Below, piece by piece: positions 1-11,199 of a stretch of DNA of 64,000 bases. A model generated the notes under the pieces. It did no database searches. It was not told the origin of the DNA and saw only the letters and a program-made list of their open reading frames with translations. Position 1 is the stretch's first letter; each line of letters opens with the position of its first letter. Origin of the DNA: Hofstenia miamia (Eukaryota; Xenacoelomorpha; Acoela); contig SCFE01000035.1 of the NCBI GenBank assembly GCA_004352715.1, positions 161,524 through 225,523 of the forward strand. The letters run 5' to 3'. The position numbers were made by a program, and so were the translations under genes.

Positions 1-445
1 AATGAGAAGGTTAAGATACTGTGGGACTTCAACATACAGACGAGCAAAGTGATAGAAGCACGGAGGCCAGACATAGTAGTGGTAGACAAAGAGAAAAGAC
101 TAGGAACAGTGATAGATATAGCAGTACAAAAAGACAGAAATGTAGAAAGCAAGAGAAAAAGAAGATTGACAAGTACAGAGAGTTAGCAGAGGAAATAGAA
201 AGACTGTGGAAGTTAAAGAAGGTTGAAGTAGTCCCGGTAGTAGTAGGCGCACTAGGAGCAGTGAATAAGAAGCATAATAGATACTTGGAGACGTGGGGAG
301 GAGCAGTAGCACAGAATGCAGCATTGTTAGGTACAGCAAGAGTCCTGAGGAAAGCTCTCAGACTCCCTGGGAACTGGTGAGTTCCCCGAGCTGAGAGATA
401 CACCAGCATGAAGCTGTGAGAAGAAATTAAATAATAATAATAAAC
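1..445 (+). mobile_element. R4/Dong-like non-LTR retrotransposon, 3' end (cut by window edge)
   Basis: C-terminal part of a LINE protein that should carry the restriction-enzyme-like endonuclease of the R2/R4/Dong/NeSL group. Frame 1 reads LWDFNIQT, then VIEARRPDIVVVDK and GTVIDIAV. The spaced R-P-D and D residues fit the catalytic core of this endonuclease family (family knowledge). A 1-nt frameshift near 160-170 moves the frame; the other frame then reads KYRELAEE, VVPVVVGALGAV and ALLGTARVLRKAL to a stop at 380. The untranslated tail ends in an (ATA)n run at about 430-444. The same tail recurs at 36.8 and 41.3 kb, so the family is certain within this window. The copy is dead or at least frameshifted, and the rest lies outside the window. 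Assignment to R4/Dong rather than NeSL or Hero is inference. Confidence 0.85.
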
Positions 446-1379
446 TTTTGTGTGTCTAAGTATGTGAGCTCAGTGTAAAAAATCGATAAATGTGTTTAGC
501 ATGCTTGTGTTTCCAATTGAGTTTTGTTGGTATAAAAACGCATTTTTAACTTTTTTCACATTTTTGTAATTTTTTTACCCTAATCTTATTGTTTAAATTG
601 TTCCAAATATTAGAGGCTGCTCAATGAAAATAAGGATAGGAAATACTGTCTCAGATAAATTTCTGTGATAGTAGATTTACTTTTAGGTAATTGGCAATAG
701 AAGATATTGATTCTCGGCCCTATTTATGTTTGAATATAATTTTCACTGCACTAAATTTTATACGATATAGCGGAGACAATTTGTTATATTTTCGTCTGTA
801 TTCATTAACATGATCATGCTTACGTCCAAAATTTAATGTTTTCTGTTACCAATTGAAAGTTTTGATAATAATTAGTTTCTTTTTGTATTAAGATTAATAA
901 ATAAAAAAGGCACTGAAAGCAAACCTGAAATATATAAAAGTTTTAACAGCTTTTCTGCTATTTTTTTTTAAAAAGCCCTGAAAAAATACATCTGAGATAA
1001 ACACGCTTGCCGAAGAAGCCGATTTCCTCAATGTAGCTACACCTCAGAGACTCAGGATTGATAAGGAACCATTATGTTGCCCTATGGTCATATCCTGGCG
1101 TAACATTGATGACGTTACTGCAGTCTTAACAAAATACCAATCTTCAGAGCGAATATAGAAGATACTAGTTACGATTGTACGAAATGACATCATGAAACGG
1201 GAAGAAACCTTCATAGATAAGTACACTAATTTATTTGACATTATCCACGCTAAATTTAGTTCAGAAAAAGTTTTCTTAGGTGTTCAACAAAAAATCAACT
1301 GAACTAAATTTATTAATTAAGCAAAATTCAAATTATTTAATTATTCGGTTTTTGAAAAATTTAAATATTTTGTTTAGAA
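446..1379. other. No gene seen
   Basis: A+T-rich sequence with stops in all frames. I see no repeat partner, RNA gene or transposon end here. Confidence 0.5.
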
Positions 1380-1680
1380 ACTAATCCTAAACCACGTTTG
1401 GGGATTTGACTAATCAATATTTGAGCAAAACATGAAGGACTCTTTAATTCGCCGACTCCTTCAGCAATTAGGCACCGCAGTTATTCTCGAGAGTTACCCG
1501 CTGTCACCGGCAATCAAAGACACGTTAGACGTCGCAAATACCGCCGCCGAAGGATGCACACGGCTACGACACTTAACAAACACTTACCACGCCTGCGCTT
1601 CACCGCCAAAATCAATCTAAAGTTCTTTCTACGCCGCCACTGCTGTCATTGTCTGAGGTTCAAATAATCCGAAACCTTTT
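1380..1680 (+). other. GC-richer island with a 62-codon open frame, unrecognised
   Basis: About 250 bp with clearly higher G+C and many CpG dinucleotides, unlike its surroundings. An ATG at 1432 opens a 62-codon frame with a basic N terminus (MKDSLIRRLLQQLGTAV) that ends at 1620. The protein resembles nothing I know, and the GC contrast could equally mark a transposon fragment or an exon whose boundaries I cannot fix. A frame of this length is not significant in itself. Confidence 0.2.
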
Positions 1681-1950
1681 AAGACTATTTTAATTATGGT
1701 AATTTTTTTTATTATATTAACAATTGGGTTGTGACGAATTATTTACTTTTTGGCTGTAACCCATAATCTTTCCCCATGAAATTTTTCGTAATGATTCTAA
1801 TTTCACTTAATTCTAAAAAATAATATTACATTATTGACTAAGAAACTCAAAATTAAAGGCAGGTCTAACATTTCTTATGCGTTTAAACTATTTTCCAAAA
1901 TAAATAATAAATTGAGAAAACAAAATATTCACTTTTAAAATATGTTATAA

Positions 1951-2022
1951 GTGAAGGCCGGAATCGAACTTAATCCGAACAATCAGACCAATCAAAGTAA
2001 GCCAATGCACGGTGACGCAATG
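1951..2022 (-). other. Degenerate tRNA-like / SINE-head-like sequence
   Basis: On the minus strand a near-consensus pol III B box, GTTCGATTCC, lies at about 1959-1968. An A-box-like TTGGCTTACTTTGATTGG precedes it at about 2005-1988. The A-to-B spacing (about 36 nt) is shorter than in an intact tRNA and I could not fold a complete cloverleaf. It is therefore probably a decayed tRNA-derived SINE head or chance similarity. Confidence 0.25.
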
Positions 2023-2199
2023 CAGTAATAAAAAACAATCAATAAATATATATTCATATAAACTTTCAAAAACTTTTTTCAAAAAATAGTAAATACAAAC
2101 CATTCGTACAGGAACTTGGCTCAAATTTTAGCCTTGGAGTATCCGAAACATGGATTACGAATGATCATCAAAAATTTTCTGGTCAATTGATAATCATAA

Positions 2200-2457
2200 A
2201 TTTAAACTATTCAGAACAGATAAAAAACAAACTATTCAGTACAAGAAAACAAAAATAGGAGGTTTAGTGTTCCTAATTGATAAAAAATTAAAACCTCAAC
2301 TTCAGAAAAGCATTTCAATACAATAACGATTTAAACTATTCAGAACAGATAGAAATCAAACTTTACATTACAATAAAACAAAAATAGGAGGTTTAGTGTT
2401 CCTAATTGATAAAAAATTAAAACCTCAACTTCAGAAAAGCATTTCAATACAATAACG
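2200..2457 (+). repeat. 129-bp tandem duplication inside the LINE endonuclease
   Basis: Two adjacent units, 2200-2328 and 2329-2457, begin with the same ATTTAAACTATTCAGAACAGAT-like start and end with CAATAACGA. They differ at only a few positions near the start of each unit. The length is exactly 43 codons, so the frame is kept across the repeat. Confidence 0.9.
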
Positions 2458-2849
2458 ACATATGAAAGTCTCTGATATGATGTCCAAAACCTGGTTAATT
2501 GCAATAGTAGGCAGCTTCTGAATATATCAAATTTTTCCAAACAAAGCTCATTCAACAATTTGTTTGCAGCCTTAAGTCATAACACAAATATAATGTTAAT
2601 GGGCGACTGGAATTTGAACTTTTGAAGTATTACTGAGAAATCTGAGCTACAAAATTTCCTTCCACTTTCAACATTTCACTAATATAACAATGTATTCCAT
2701 CCAGATTGATTATTGCAAGCCTGCTTCATTATTTTTTGATTTCAGAAAATGAAACCTTTTATAAATGCATTTGTTCTGAACTCCCTTACAATGAGCATTG
2801 GTTTTTAATAACTTATTCGAATTAGAAAAATGTCCACCTAACTATAACT

Positions 2850-3115
2850 TGGTTAAAAATACGAGAAAAATCAGAAGAAAATGTTATTTTTTGCAGGCTC
2901 TTTTGGTTAAAGAAATTTGTCAATAAACTAATGCAAGATCAACAGTGGTAAAAATTTGCAATTATTTGTTTTCATAATAATGTCATCTATAATAGGCATA
3001 GTAAATTGTTTTTTCTTTCAATTGTCTATAATCAACAATAACCCGCAACTTTCCGCACTTCTTTTTTACAAGAATAGACAGGTATGACCAAGGAGAATTA
3101 CTTTTATATTTTAAA
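2850..3115 (-). mobile_element. Ty3/gypsy reverse transcriptase fragment nested in the LINE
   Basis: Read on the minus strand, 3105-2990 gives SPWSYLSILVKKKCGKLRVI followed by VDYRQLKEKT. After a frameshift the text continues as a decayed IDDI, then FTTVDLALVY and LTKRACKK down to about 2885. These match the order of conserved RT blocks 1-3 of gypsy elements (SPW..P..LVKKK, VDYR.LN, IDD, F..LDL..GYWQI; family knowledge). Plus-strand LINE coding resumes at about 3165, so this piece was inserted into the older LINE. No LTR was found near it. Confidence 0.7.
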
Positions 3116-5285
3116 ACTTATAAATTATTTAAAAACAAGTTGAATAAAATTCTTTTTTTCTATTTATGCATTAGTTGGTCTGAAAGGAAAATTTTTACTA
3201 TGAGAAAATTTGATAATGTGTCTAAAAAGTTTCTAAGCCATGGATTGATGCAAAATGCTTAGAGTTATTTGAACAAAAGAATTCTAAATGGAAAGAATAC
3301 AAAAATTCTGAAACTGCAAACAATTATAATGCTTATAAAAATGCACGTATTATTATTATTATTAAAAATGCCTGTAGTCTGTGCAATATTTACACATGAA
3401 AAGCGTATAATAAATATTCCCATTTAAATATCAAAATATTGGTTGCCTAAAAAATTAATGGGACTTTATAAATAGTTTACTAAATAGGAAACAAATAAAA
3501 ATGAAAAAAATAATTATAAAAAAAAAGTAATCACTAATAATATGAATATAAGAAATATATTTAATGACGTTTTTTGCAACTCAGGAATTTATAATGGACT
3601 AAATATTTCCCTTAACACTAATGAAATTCAACCTATAGCACCGTCTGTTTCTTTCCGATCTGCGAATAAGTTTGAAATTATCAAACTATTCAATCTTTAA
3701 AGAATAATCTTGTTGTCCCACTATAATTCTCATTTGATACCTAAAAATTGGTCCAGATTTAAAAGCTGAGCCATTTTCATACATCATAGAGACGTGTATT
3801 AGACATTCTACTGTTTCTGACCAATTAAATTTGCAAATATTACGTCAATACTTAAAAAAGAGATTGTTTGTACTATCAACCTATTTCTATTACATTACCA
3901 ATTAGTGAGATTTCTGAAATACTTCTTTTAATCAAATTAATGAACATTTATAAAATCAATGTGTACTCTCAAAAATCAATATGGGCCTTCGTAAGTATAT
4001 TTTTACAAATGATGATTTGCTACCGAAAATTGGAAAAATAGTATACATATTTATAAGTGTTCAGCAGTTGCATGCCCAGAATTATCAAAAAACTTTTTAC
4101 TCTATCGACCACCAAATTTAATTAAAAAATTAAAAATTCTGGTGGTCTCAGGTAAAAGTACAGACTTAATAAGCAACTATCTCGATAATCATAAACAAAC
4201 ATTTAAACTAGATTGAATTCTGTTTGAATGGTTTTTTTGTTAAAAATGGGGTTCCACAAAGAATAATTTTCAATATGCATCTTAACGATTTGAACAATCA
4301 GACTACATGCATTGCCATATAATATGCTGATGATACTATGCTATTCAGTTCACATAAGTCTCTTGAAACTGCTATAAAAGTTCTCGAAGGAAATTGCACT
4401 TTTCTTGCACAATTACTTTACTAAAACTAAGAATAAACTCGATTTTGTTTAATTAGACTAAAAGCTAATGATAACTCCACACTCATAGAACACGGTTTTC
4501 TTTTAAATAATTAGGTATAATTTTTTATTCTCAACATAATTTTACAAAACAGATAACTATGTTATTAAGAATTAATTCACACATTAATACTAAGTCACTT
4601 CAATTATGGAAACATCTGTATACCAACATACATCATAAATGAATAAATGAAATGTGCAAAAAAAGGAATATAAAAACAGCAGTTAATCACTTATATAACA
4701 AGAATGCCTAAAACAAAAAAATTAACAAAAACTTTTCTAAATCTATTGTGCATTATTTTTAAAAAAGCTTAAACTAATTTCCATACAATATTTAATATTA
4801 TTGTTCCATACCACAAATCCAATTTTCTTTTCTCTAAGATATGGCTTGGACATAATCATGGAACCCTAAAAATTAAGCCTCTTACATATAGCAAGAAAAT
4901 ATGTAAAAATCATTTCTCAACACATCAATAAATATATGAAATGATTTACCTAAATATATAAAACAAATAAAGAAATTAAGAGATTCTAAAAACGAAAGTA
5001 AAAAATACTTCTGTAGTTATACATAGGAAATGCTTGAATAATCATGGCGAGGTTTTAAATTTTTTAAAATTGATTATTTAATAAATTGCATCTAGTCTAA
5101 ATTCGCAATAGCCCAAGCTAGCCATTAGGAATTGTTTTTGTAAATATTAATTTTTGTATGTGTCGTTGTTCTTTTATTTGTAGTTTTGCTATTAAGAGTT
5201 TTGAGGAGTATTTTATATTGTAAAAAGCAACTCTAAATATAGATTTTAACTTTCCTTTCTTTCCTTTAGCTCTTAAAGGTGCAAC

Positions 5286-5540
5286 ATAAAAAACCTACAA
5301 ATATATGCAACATGGGTCAATTTGATTCAAGCTTTTTGATATCATACCAACACTTATTATGATAAAAAAAGGCATACTTATAAGTGTATTTTCGTAAAAG
5401 CAAACATAAAACGCTACACAGACAATAAATATAATAGTTATAATCACATTTGCAACGTTTGCATAAAATTGGAGCATGATACTGATGGTCAGAGCAAACA
5501 AATTTGAAACAAATAGAACAGATATCGAACAGATATCTCG
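5286..5540. other. Short spacer, possibly the eroded piggyBac C-terminal end
   Basis: The minus strand carries several cysteines at about 5440-5545, for example CSICFKFVCSDHQYH. This could be the remains of the cysteine-rich C terminus that piggyBac transposases normally have, but the spacing is degraded and I do not assign it firmly. Confidence 0.25.
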
Positions 5541-5929
5541 AGATGTTTAGCAAAAGTAACATCTTGACCGGTTCGATGAACTTGCAGTCAATTGTTGATA
5601 AGGTTGTGTCCTAATGCACGTAAAGCTTCTTGATGATGTTAAATTATGCCATTCAAGACGTAATGTGTATTTACAGTTGCACAAAAAAACAGTGTCATAC
5701 CATATTTGTTGGGTTTTGACGGTAAATATTGTCTGAAGGCAACACTACCTCGGAATAGCATCATCTGCTCATCTATGCATACAAATGTTGCAGGATTGTA
5801 AGATTCACGACAATTAGAAATAAATTTAGTCCAGAATAATTGAAAAGGAGCGAATTTATCACGGAATTCACCACTTGTTCTTTGGGATCGATCGTCAAAA
5901 CCAATTGCGGTTGCTTGTATTCTGCATAG
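5541..5929 (-). mobile_element. piggyBac transposase fragment
   Basis: The minus strand reads FDDRSQRTSGEFRDKFAPF, then NCRESYNPATFVCIDEQMML, FRGSVAFRQYLPSKPNKYGM and onward. This is the conserved central block of piggyBac-type (DDE_Tnp_1_7) transposases: R.DKLAP, the IDEQ/FRGR segment and the YMP.KP.KYG motif (family knowledge). Decay begins after about 5690, where only short motifs remain. The 5' end is interrupted at the TTAA at 5930-5933 by a miniature element. The fragment lacks the N-terminal domain and a readable catalytic triad, so it is a pseudogene. Confidence 0.8.
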
Positions 5930-6186
5930 TTAACCCCTAAACGTACAACATGGGTTTAAATGACCCAGCAGACAATTTTTGAGTTAACGTTTATAAATAT
6001 ATGTATTTCGTGAATTGCTTTTTGATTTCTTTACAAAAGAAAAGACAATATATTGATGAAAGACATTTCCTATAGTATGCTAATAGCGATCGTTTATCGT
6101 TTATGTGCAGACAAAATAATATACGGTAAGTTCGGTCATTGCACGTTTAGGGGTTAACTATGCAGAATACAAGCAACCGCAATTGG
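5901..6186. repeat. Perfect 44-bp inverted repeat framing the miniature element
   Basis: Bases 5901-5944 are the exact reverse complement of 6143-6186. The arms include the element's termini, both TTAA sites and 29 bp of flanking piggyBac coding sequence. Ordinary insertion gives direct flanks, so this is a fold-back arrangement. Confidence 0.9.
5934..6153. mobile_element. 220-bp TTAA-flanked piggyBac-type miniature element
   Basis: The sequence begins CCCCTAAACGT and ends ACGTTTAGGGG, giving perfect 11-bp terminal inverted repeats. TTAA lies on both sides (5930-5933 and 6154-6157). TTAA duplication and C(C)CT-type ends are the piggyBac signature (family knowledge). No coding capacity is present. 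The inverted repeat continues outward beyond TTAA on both sides; see the following entry. Confidence 0.75.
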
Positions 6187-6189
6187 GTA

Positions 6190-7180
6190 CATTTACATTA
6201 TGGTACTAGCACTGCACAAAACAGACATTCCAACTTTTAAATAATTAATACTTTAATCATAAGTGCAAAATTTTACATAACTTTTCCAATAATAATCAAT
6301 GAAATGTGAAATATTTTCTTCGTATTTGTTAGACGAATGTTAGATATTGTTCAATATTTTCAGATATATAATTGCATTGTATGCTTAATAATCAAATTCT
6401 TAATTCATCAAACATATTACACTGTTCTTTACAAGCACTAAGACAGTTAACGCAGTATTATAAGATTTGAGAATATTGCTGTAAGATTTTTATCTTTCTA
6501 AGAGTTATATTACTGGATCTTAGTAAGGTTACACTACGTCTTAACAGTTTGTCGACCTTTTCTTATCATCCCAAAGATTTTTCACATTTCAACCAGGCTC
6601 ACAGTCACGAGGAGGGTTAGAGGGAGGAATCCACTGGAAGGTCAGGCAACCCCTGCTGGACAACAAACCTAAAAGCAAAATCAGCATGTAAAAATAAATT
6701 TGTTTATTCAATTGTGCTTTAAGCAATGCTGTGAAATGCATTTCTAAGGTCTATTTTGTGTATATTTTCAAAACAATTTTGCAGCGCTTCACCCCACTGT
6801 TGGTACGTAATGACTACTAGATGACCTCTTCTGTCAGAAAATCCCGTTACGCCAATACATACAACACAAAATTAAAGTAATGTACAGTCTTGGTAAATTT
6901 TCAATTGAAATATTAAAAAGGTCGAAATTCCCATAACGCCTCCTTATTGCCTGTCGACCCCCTAGGTGATGGTGCTGGCTACGGGCCTGGTTTCAACTCG
7001 GAAGAACAAGGTTAGGATATGGTGTCCTTCTAAGCATAGGCACATACTGTATTGTATTTCAAACCCCAAAAACATTCATTGCATCAAAATTGGGGCTTAA
7101 CAATATAATAACATAGAGACAAACTCATTCTACTAAATAACAGTTACAAATTGTTATTATTGTTCATATAATGCCCACAC
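6190..7180. other. No gene seen
   Basis: Slightly GC-richer patches at about 6590-6660 and 6785-7010 have no readable protein. The patch near 6975 contains GGTGCTGGCTACGGGCCTGG, reminiscent of ends of widespread invertebrate repeats, but I see no partner end. Confidence 0.4.
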
Positions 7181-7184
7181 AAAT

Positions 7185-7310
7185 TAGCTGCTAAGGAAGA
7201 ATTGTTTTATCTTTCATCTGACACTCGAGCAAACATTAAGCATATTCCTTTCAATTGCAACTTGTGTGCAGAATCACAGATAGAAATACATATATTCTTG
7301 TTGAATGGAT
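7185..7310 (+). mobile_element. Possible LINE C-terminal zinc-knuckle fragment
   Basis: One plus frame reads SSDTRANIKHIPFNCNLCAE, then SQIEIHIFLLNGC. The C-X2-C-X7-H-X6-C spacing after a basic stretch resembles the cysteine-histidine motif that closes many LINE proteins (C..C.....E..H.....C; family knowledge). No RT block is recognisable upstream, so this is tentative. Confidence 0.3.
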
Positions 7311-7319
7311 GTATGAAAC

Positions 7320-8591
7320 GCTTGTTTTATACTATTCTCATTTGAATACATAACATGAATCTTCATGATGTAAGCTCTCCCCACAAAAAGGTCATCATGA
7401 GACATATTAGCGATTCATTAGACAATCATGTGATAAAAGTTTATACGCATGCCTGAATCATTGCATCAAAAGCTCACAATTGTCCACTGTGTAAATACAT
7501 GTACATTTTCAAAAAATAACACAGAAATGTTGTTTCATATATTCAACACCATAACATAAAAAATTGATGTCAGATACACATCATTATAACGCACCCTAAA
7601 TTGCAACATCCAAATAAATAATTTCAAAGATTATAAATCATGTCAACTATTAATATACTTTGACTAACTTAAAAGGTTTCGACACGATTACCTAAAAGGT
7701 ACTTGTGTTATAGTAGCCTAAATCCTTCTGAAGTGCAAAATGCACTCCAAACAATGACGAACTGTTAATAAGTTGATTACAGCTTAAATATTAGGGAAAT
7801 ACGAAATTCAACTCCAATCACAACAAAAAGTACCCCAGAAAAAATTTTAGACATGCAAACTACGAGAATGAAAGTATCTTTTTAGTTACATATACATCCC
7901 CAAAAGTTGCATAAAATGAAAAAAATAAATGCAGCGAAACAGATGGACACGATATGTACTTTTTTCTGATTAAAAAAATTATAAAAAATTGGCAAACGAT
8001 ATCAATTTTTCAAAAATTGATAGAATTTTTATCAATACTTTTAAAATATATATTTTTTTTAAATATATTAAATTATATTGAAAAAGTAGAGCTTAAGTAC
8101 TTAATCGACAGTTTCTCTTGCTTTATAGCTACTTCAAGTAGGTGAGAGGAAAAGGGAAATTTCCTCAACATTTAAAGAAAAATTTTTGTTTAAGATAAAA
8201 TTGAAGTAAAATTATAAGTGGTTTTGTAAACATTTTATCAAAAAATAAATTCTCCGCATCAATTTTGATTTACCTCTTTCAAGCAGTTTTTAACAAATCT
8301 GAAATTAATGCAAAAATTGGCTCATTCCAAAATGAATAATTCTAATGCAATGCCTCACAAAATATATTTACGAAAATAGTGAATACATTTATTGGAGAAT
8401 CAATTTTTTTAATCAACATAATGTTGAATTTCCATACTGAATACCTTAATAATGTAACATTGATTATTTATGTAACATTACGAGGTATATCTGCTCTGTC
8501 TGTTGCATTATTTAAGGTATGGGTTCTTAACAGAAATCGAGTCAATGATTTTAATTTCCCTCAAACTTCAACATAGTCCTTACCTAATTCC
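7320..8591. other. No gene seen
   Basis: A+T-rich, stop-ridden sequence with no repeat partner found inside the window. Confidence 0.5.
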
Positions 8592-9286
8592 CACCACGGA
8601 AGCTCAAACATTTCAAGTCCGTACAATTTATTATGTTTTCTACTTCTATATTTTTGTGACATTCGTAGTTGATATAATCAATGATAAGAACAAAAGTTAT
8701 AGTTTGAATTAAGCAATCTTTAAAGGATTTCCTAACTGGCTAAATAGTGCTCTTGATTTTTCTTATATCTAAACTCGTGTCATCCAATTTTAATTTTAAA
8801 AGTACTGGCGGAAAAATGATTGCGGAAAATCTTATAAACATTAGAATACTGTCAAGTAGAAAATTTGGAAGAGGCAAAAATCTTATAGGAATCCGATATC
8901 TCAATTTAAAATTAGCAAAAAAATTAATNNNNNNNNNNNNNNNNNNNNNCACCACGGAAGCTCAAACATTTCAAGTCCGTACAATTTATTATGTTTTCTA
9001 CTTCTATATTTTTGTGACATTCGTAGTTGATATAATCAATGATAAGAACAAAAGTTATAGTTTGAATTAAGCAATCTTTAAAGGATTTCCTAACTGGCTA
9101 AATAGTGCTCTTGATTTTTCTTATATCTAAACTCGTGTCATCCAATTTTAATTTTAAAAGTACTGGCGGAAAAATGATTGCGGAAAATCTTATAAACATT
9201 AGAATACTGTCAAGTAGAAAATTTGGAAGAGGCAAAAATCTTATAGGAATCCGATATCTCAATTTAAAATTAGCAAAAAAATTAAT
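8592..9286 (+). repeat. 337-bp exact duplication across a 21-N gap (assembly overlap)
   Basis: 8592-8928 and 8950-9286 appear identical and are separated only by 21 Ns (8929-8949). This is most simply the overlapping ends of two contigs that were scaffolded without being merged. The true genome probably holds one copy. Confidence 0.9.
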
Positions 9287-10970
9287 TTTTCAGATTAAAT
9301 GGTAATTAATGCATTTAATTTTTGGTGGCTGAATACTAGATTTATCGCTACCACATTTGTAGAAAAAACGTATTACATTCTTAGATATTTTCACAACATA
9401 GAATTAAATTCAAATTATATATAACTTGTAGTCATTTCTCACTACAAAGTCAATATATATATATATATATATATATTAATGGGTTTGGAATATCTTTGCA
9501 CATGTCAAGATGCAGTCATAGTTCTTCGTTGCGTCCATAGGCTCAAAACCTTATAAATACATGAAAATTGAGCATGCAGACAATTTAAATCTTTTACAAA
9601 ATTCGAAATTTGAAAGAAATTTGGTTAATCTATTCAATAACCCCAGCCACAGCAATACGCTTTAGTAGACATTTTGAAATTTTTAACATTGCATTAAAGT
9701 AGGTTCTCCAATTGAATTACCCATACACTAAGATTTTCAAATTTGTTAATAGGCTTGGGGGAAATTGTTTCTAAATGTGAAAAAACGGGTTGTTTTTTAA
9801 AACAGACTCCAGACTGTTTATGGAAAATAAATTTGAGCCCATAGAATTTTAAACTCTTGTAAAATATATACTCTATGGATACACTCAAAATAGGAATTCT
9901 CTGCTTATAGATTCATTTGTTTTAATGTCACCTTCGGCAGTTCTTGACACAGTAGTAAATTATAGTAAGGTTTTAAATGGAATCCTCACACAAACATTTT
10001 GAAATCTATTTTGAGTCAGACAATTAGTGTTCGAGAGTTTAGTACATTACATCTTTACTAAATATAGATTTTTAGAATAGTGAGAATTAGTAAAAAATAA
10101 TATCAAACCATACACACAATGACGAAGTTAGGAAGGTTTCAGGTATCTTACAGGATAAAATATTTATTATAAGGTTATGACGTTTCCAAAAAGATGAGCA
10201 CAGCAGCTATTTTCTGAAGTGTACTTCATGTGTTAAGTTACTCCTAGACTTTGAAGAAAACTCTTTGATTCACTCATCTTATAAAATGATTTTAGCGGAT
10301 GCATCCAGAAATTTAAATAAATTCCTAAACAAAGAAATTTCATTAATATTTCAAATTCGCACATTCATGCTTATTTTTCCAAATTGGAAATTTTGTTTTA
10401 TAAAATATTATATTACCTAACAAAAGATGTGGAGACAAACATACAGATGTTCAAAATATTTGCGCTATTCAATCAATTCTTCTTTTACCTAAATTATTAA
10501 GATCATAATGTTTCATTTTAAGCATTCACTTAAAGCGGTTAGCATTTCCAAATTGCACATGCTTATAAATTAAATGAACAGCTTAGAATTTGCCTCATAT
10601 ATAAATAATCATATACCGGTAAATAATTGTAAAATATAAGATTAAAACAATGCGTTATGCCTTAGTTCTACTACATAAATTTAAAAAGTTGCTGAATTGA
10701 GAATATATTGAAAATTTCCTTAATTGCATACGCATTAGCTTAGCGAAGAATATTTTCATGCTCTGTTTTTTATAATAAAGTGATCATAGAAATAGAGCTA
10801 TTAAGCATTATTTAGCACTTTATTCAAATTTTTAAATAGGATATTAGCAAACAGTAGTCTTCGTCTGGTATAAAGACAGCATTTTTCAATACCTTTTAAC
10901 TGTTACATATATATGTAGAGGATACAGACAATAGCATATATATATATACATACATTTTTCGTTCCAACCA
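9287..10970. other. No gene seen; (TA)n at 9452-9477
   Basis: Stop-rich A+T-rich DNA. It contains a (TA)n microsatellite at 9452-9477 and short TA runs near 10910-10950. Confidence 0.5.
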
Positions 10971-10974
10971 GATC

Positions 10975-11113
10975 CAATACTATCGAAGGTGATCACAATT
11001 ATTTCTTTATCAAAGTGCTGGCCGCATCGAGGTTAGCAACGCCACCAAACACCGAACTGTGAATCGTTTCTGCGGGAGCGGGGGAAACCGGACCGTTCTC
11101 CGCAAGAGCTGAC

Positions 11114-11146
<33 letters not shown>

Positions 11147-11148
11147 GT
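10975..11148 (+). mobile_element. GC-rich block ending in (ATA)n: possible truncated LINE 3' end
   Basis: About 135 bp of much higher G+C, with CpG-rich motifs such as GCGGGAGCGGGGGAAACCGG, ends abruptly in GACATAATAATAATAAT. The (ATA)n run covers about 11114-11147. The body-plus-ATA-tail design matches the R4/Dong tails in this window, although the sequence differs from them. A 3'-truncated relative or an unrelated element next to a microsatellite are both possible. Confidence 0.35.
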
Positions 11149-11199
11149 AATAAATAATATATATATATATATATATAATCTTAAGACTTTGAACATTCT

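Larger units (their letters stand above)
2110..5285 (+). mobile_element. Decayed APE-type LINE (CR1/Jockey-like), near full length
   Basis: Fragments of both enzymatic domains are readable in order on the plus strand. The endonuclease gives LGVSETWITNDHQKFSG at about 2130-2185, GGLVFLIDKKL at about 2260, NIMLMGDWNLNF at about 2590 and NEHWFLITYSN at about 2795. The connector gives KPWIDAKCLELFEQK at about 3240. The reverse transcriptase gives PISITLPISEISEIL near 3893, LIKKLKILVVSGKSTDLISN near 4120, NGVPQ near 4240 and the YADDT box at 4323-4337. A C-terminal segment resembling VPYHKSNFLFSK follows near 4800. ETW and GDWN are hallmarks of apurinic-type LINE endonucleases; YADD is the polymerase active site (family knowledge). 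Stops and frameshifts occur throughout, so the copy is dead. It is split by a gypsy fragment and an internal tandem duplication. The exact ends are uncertain. Confidence 0.8.
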
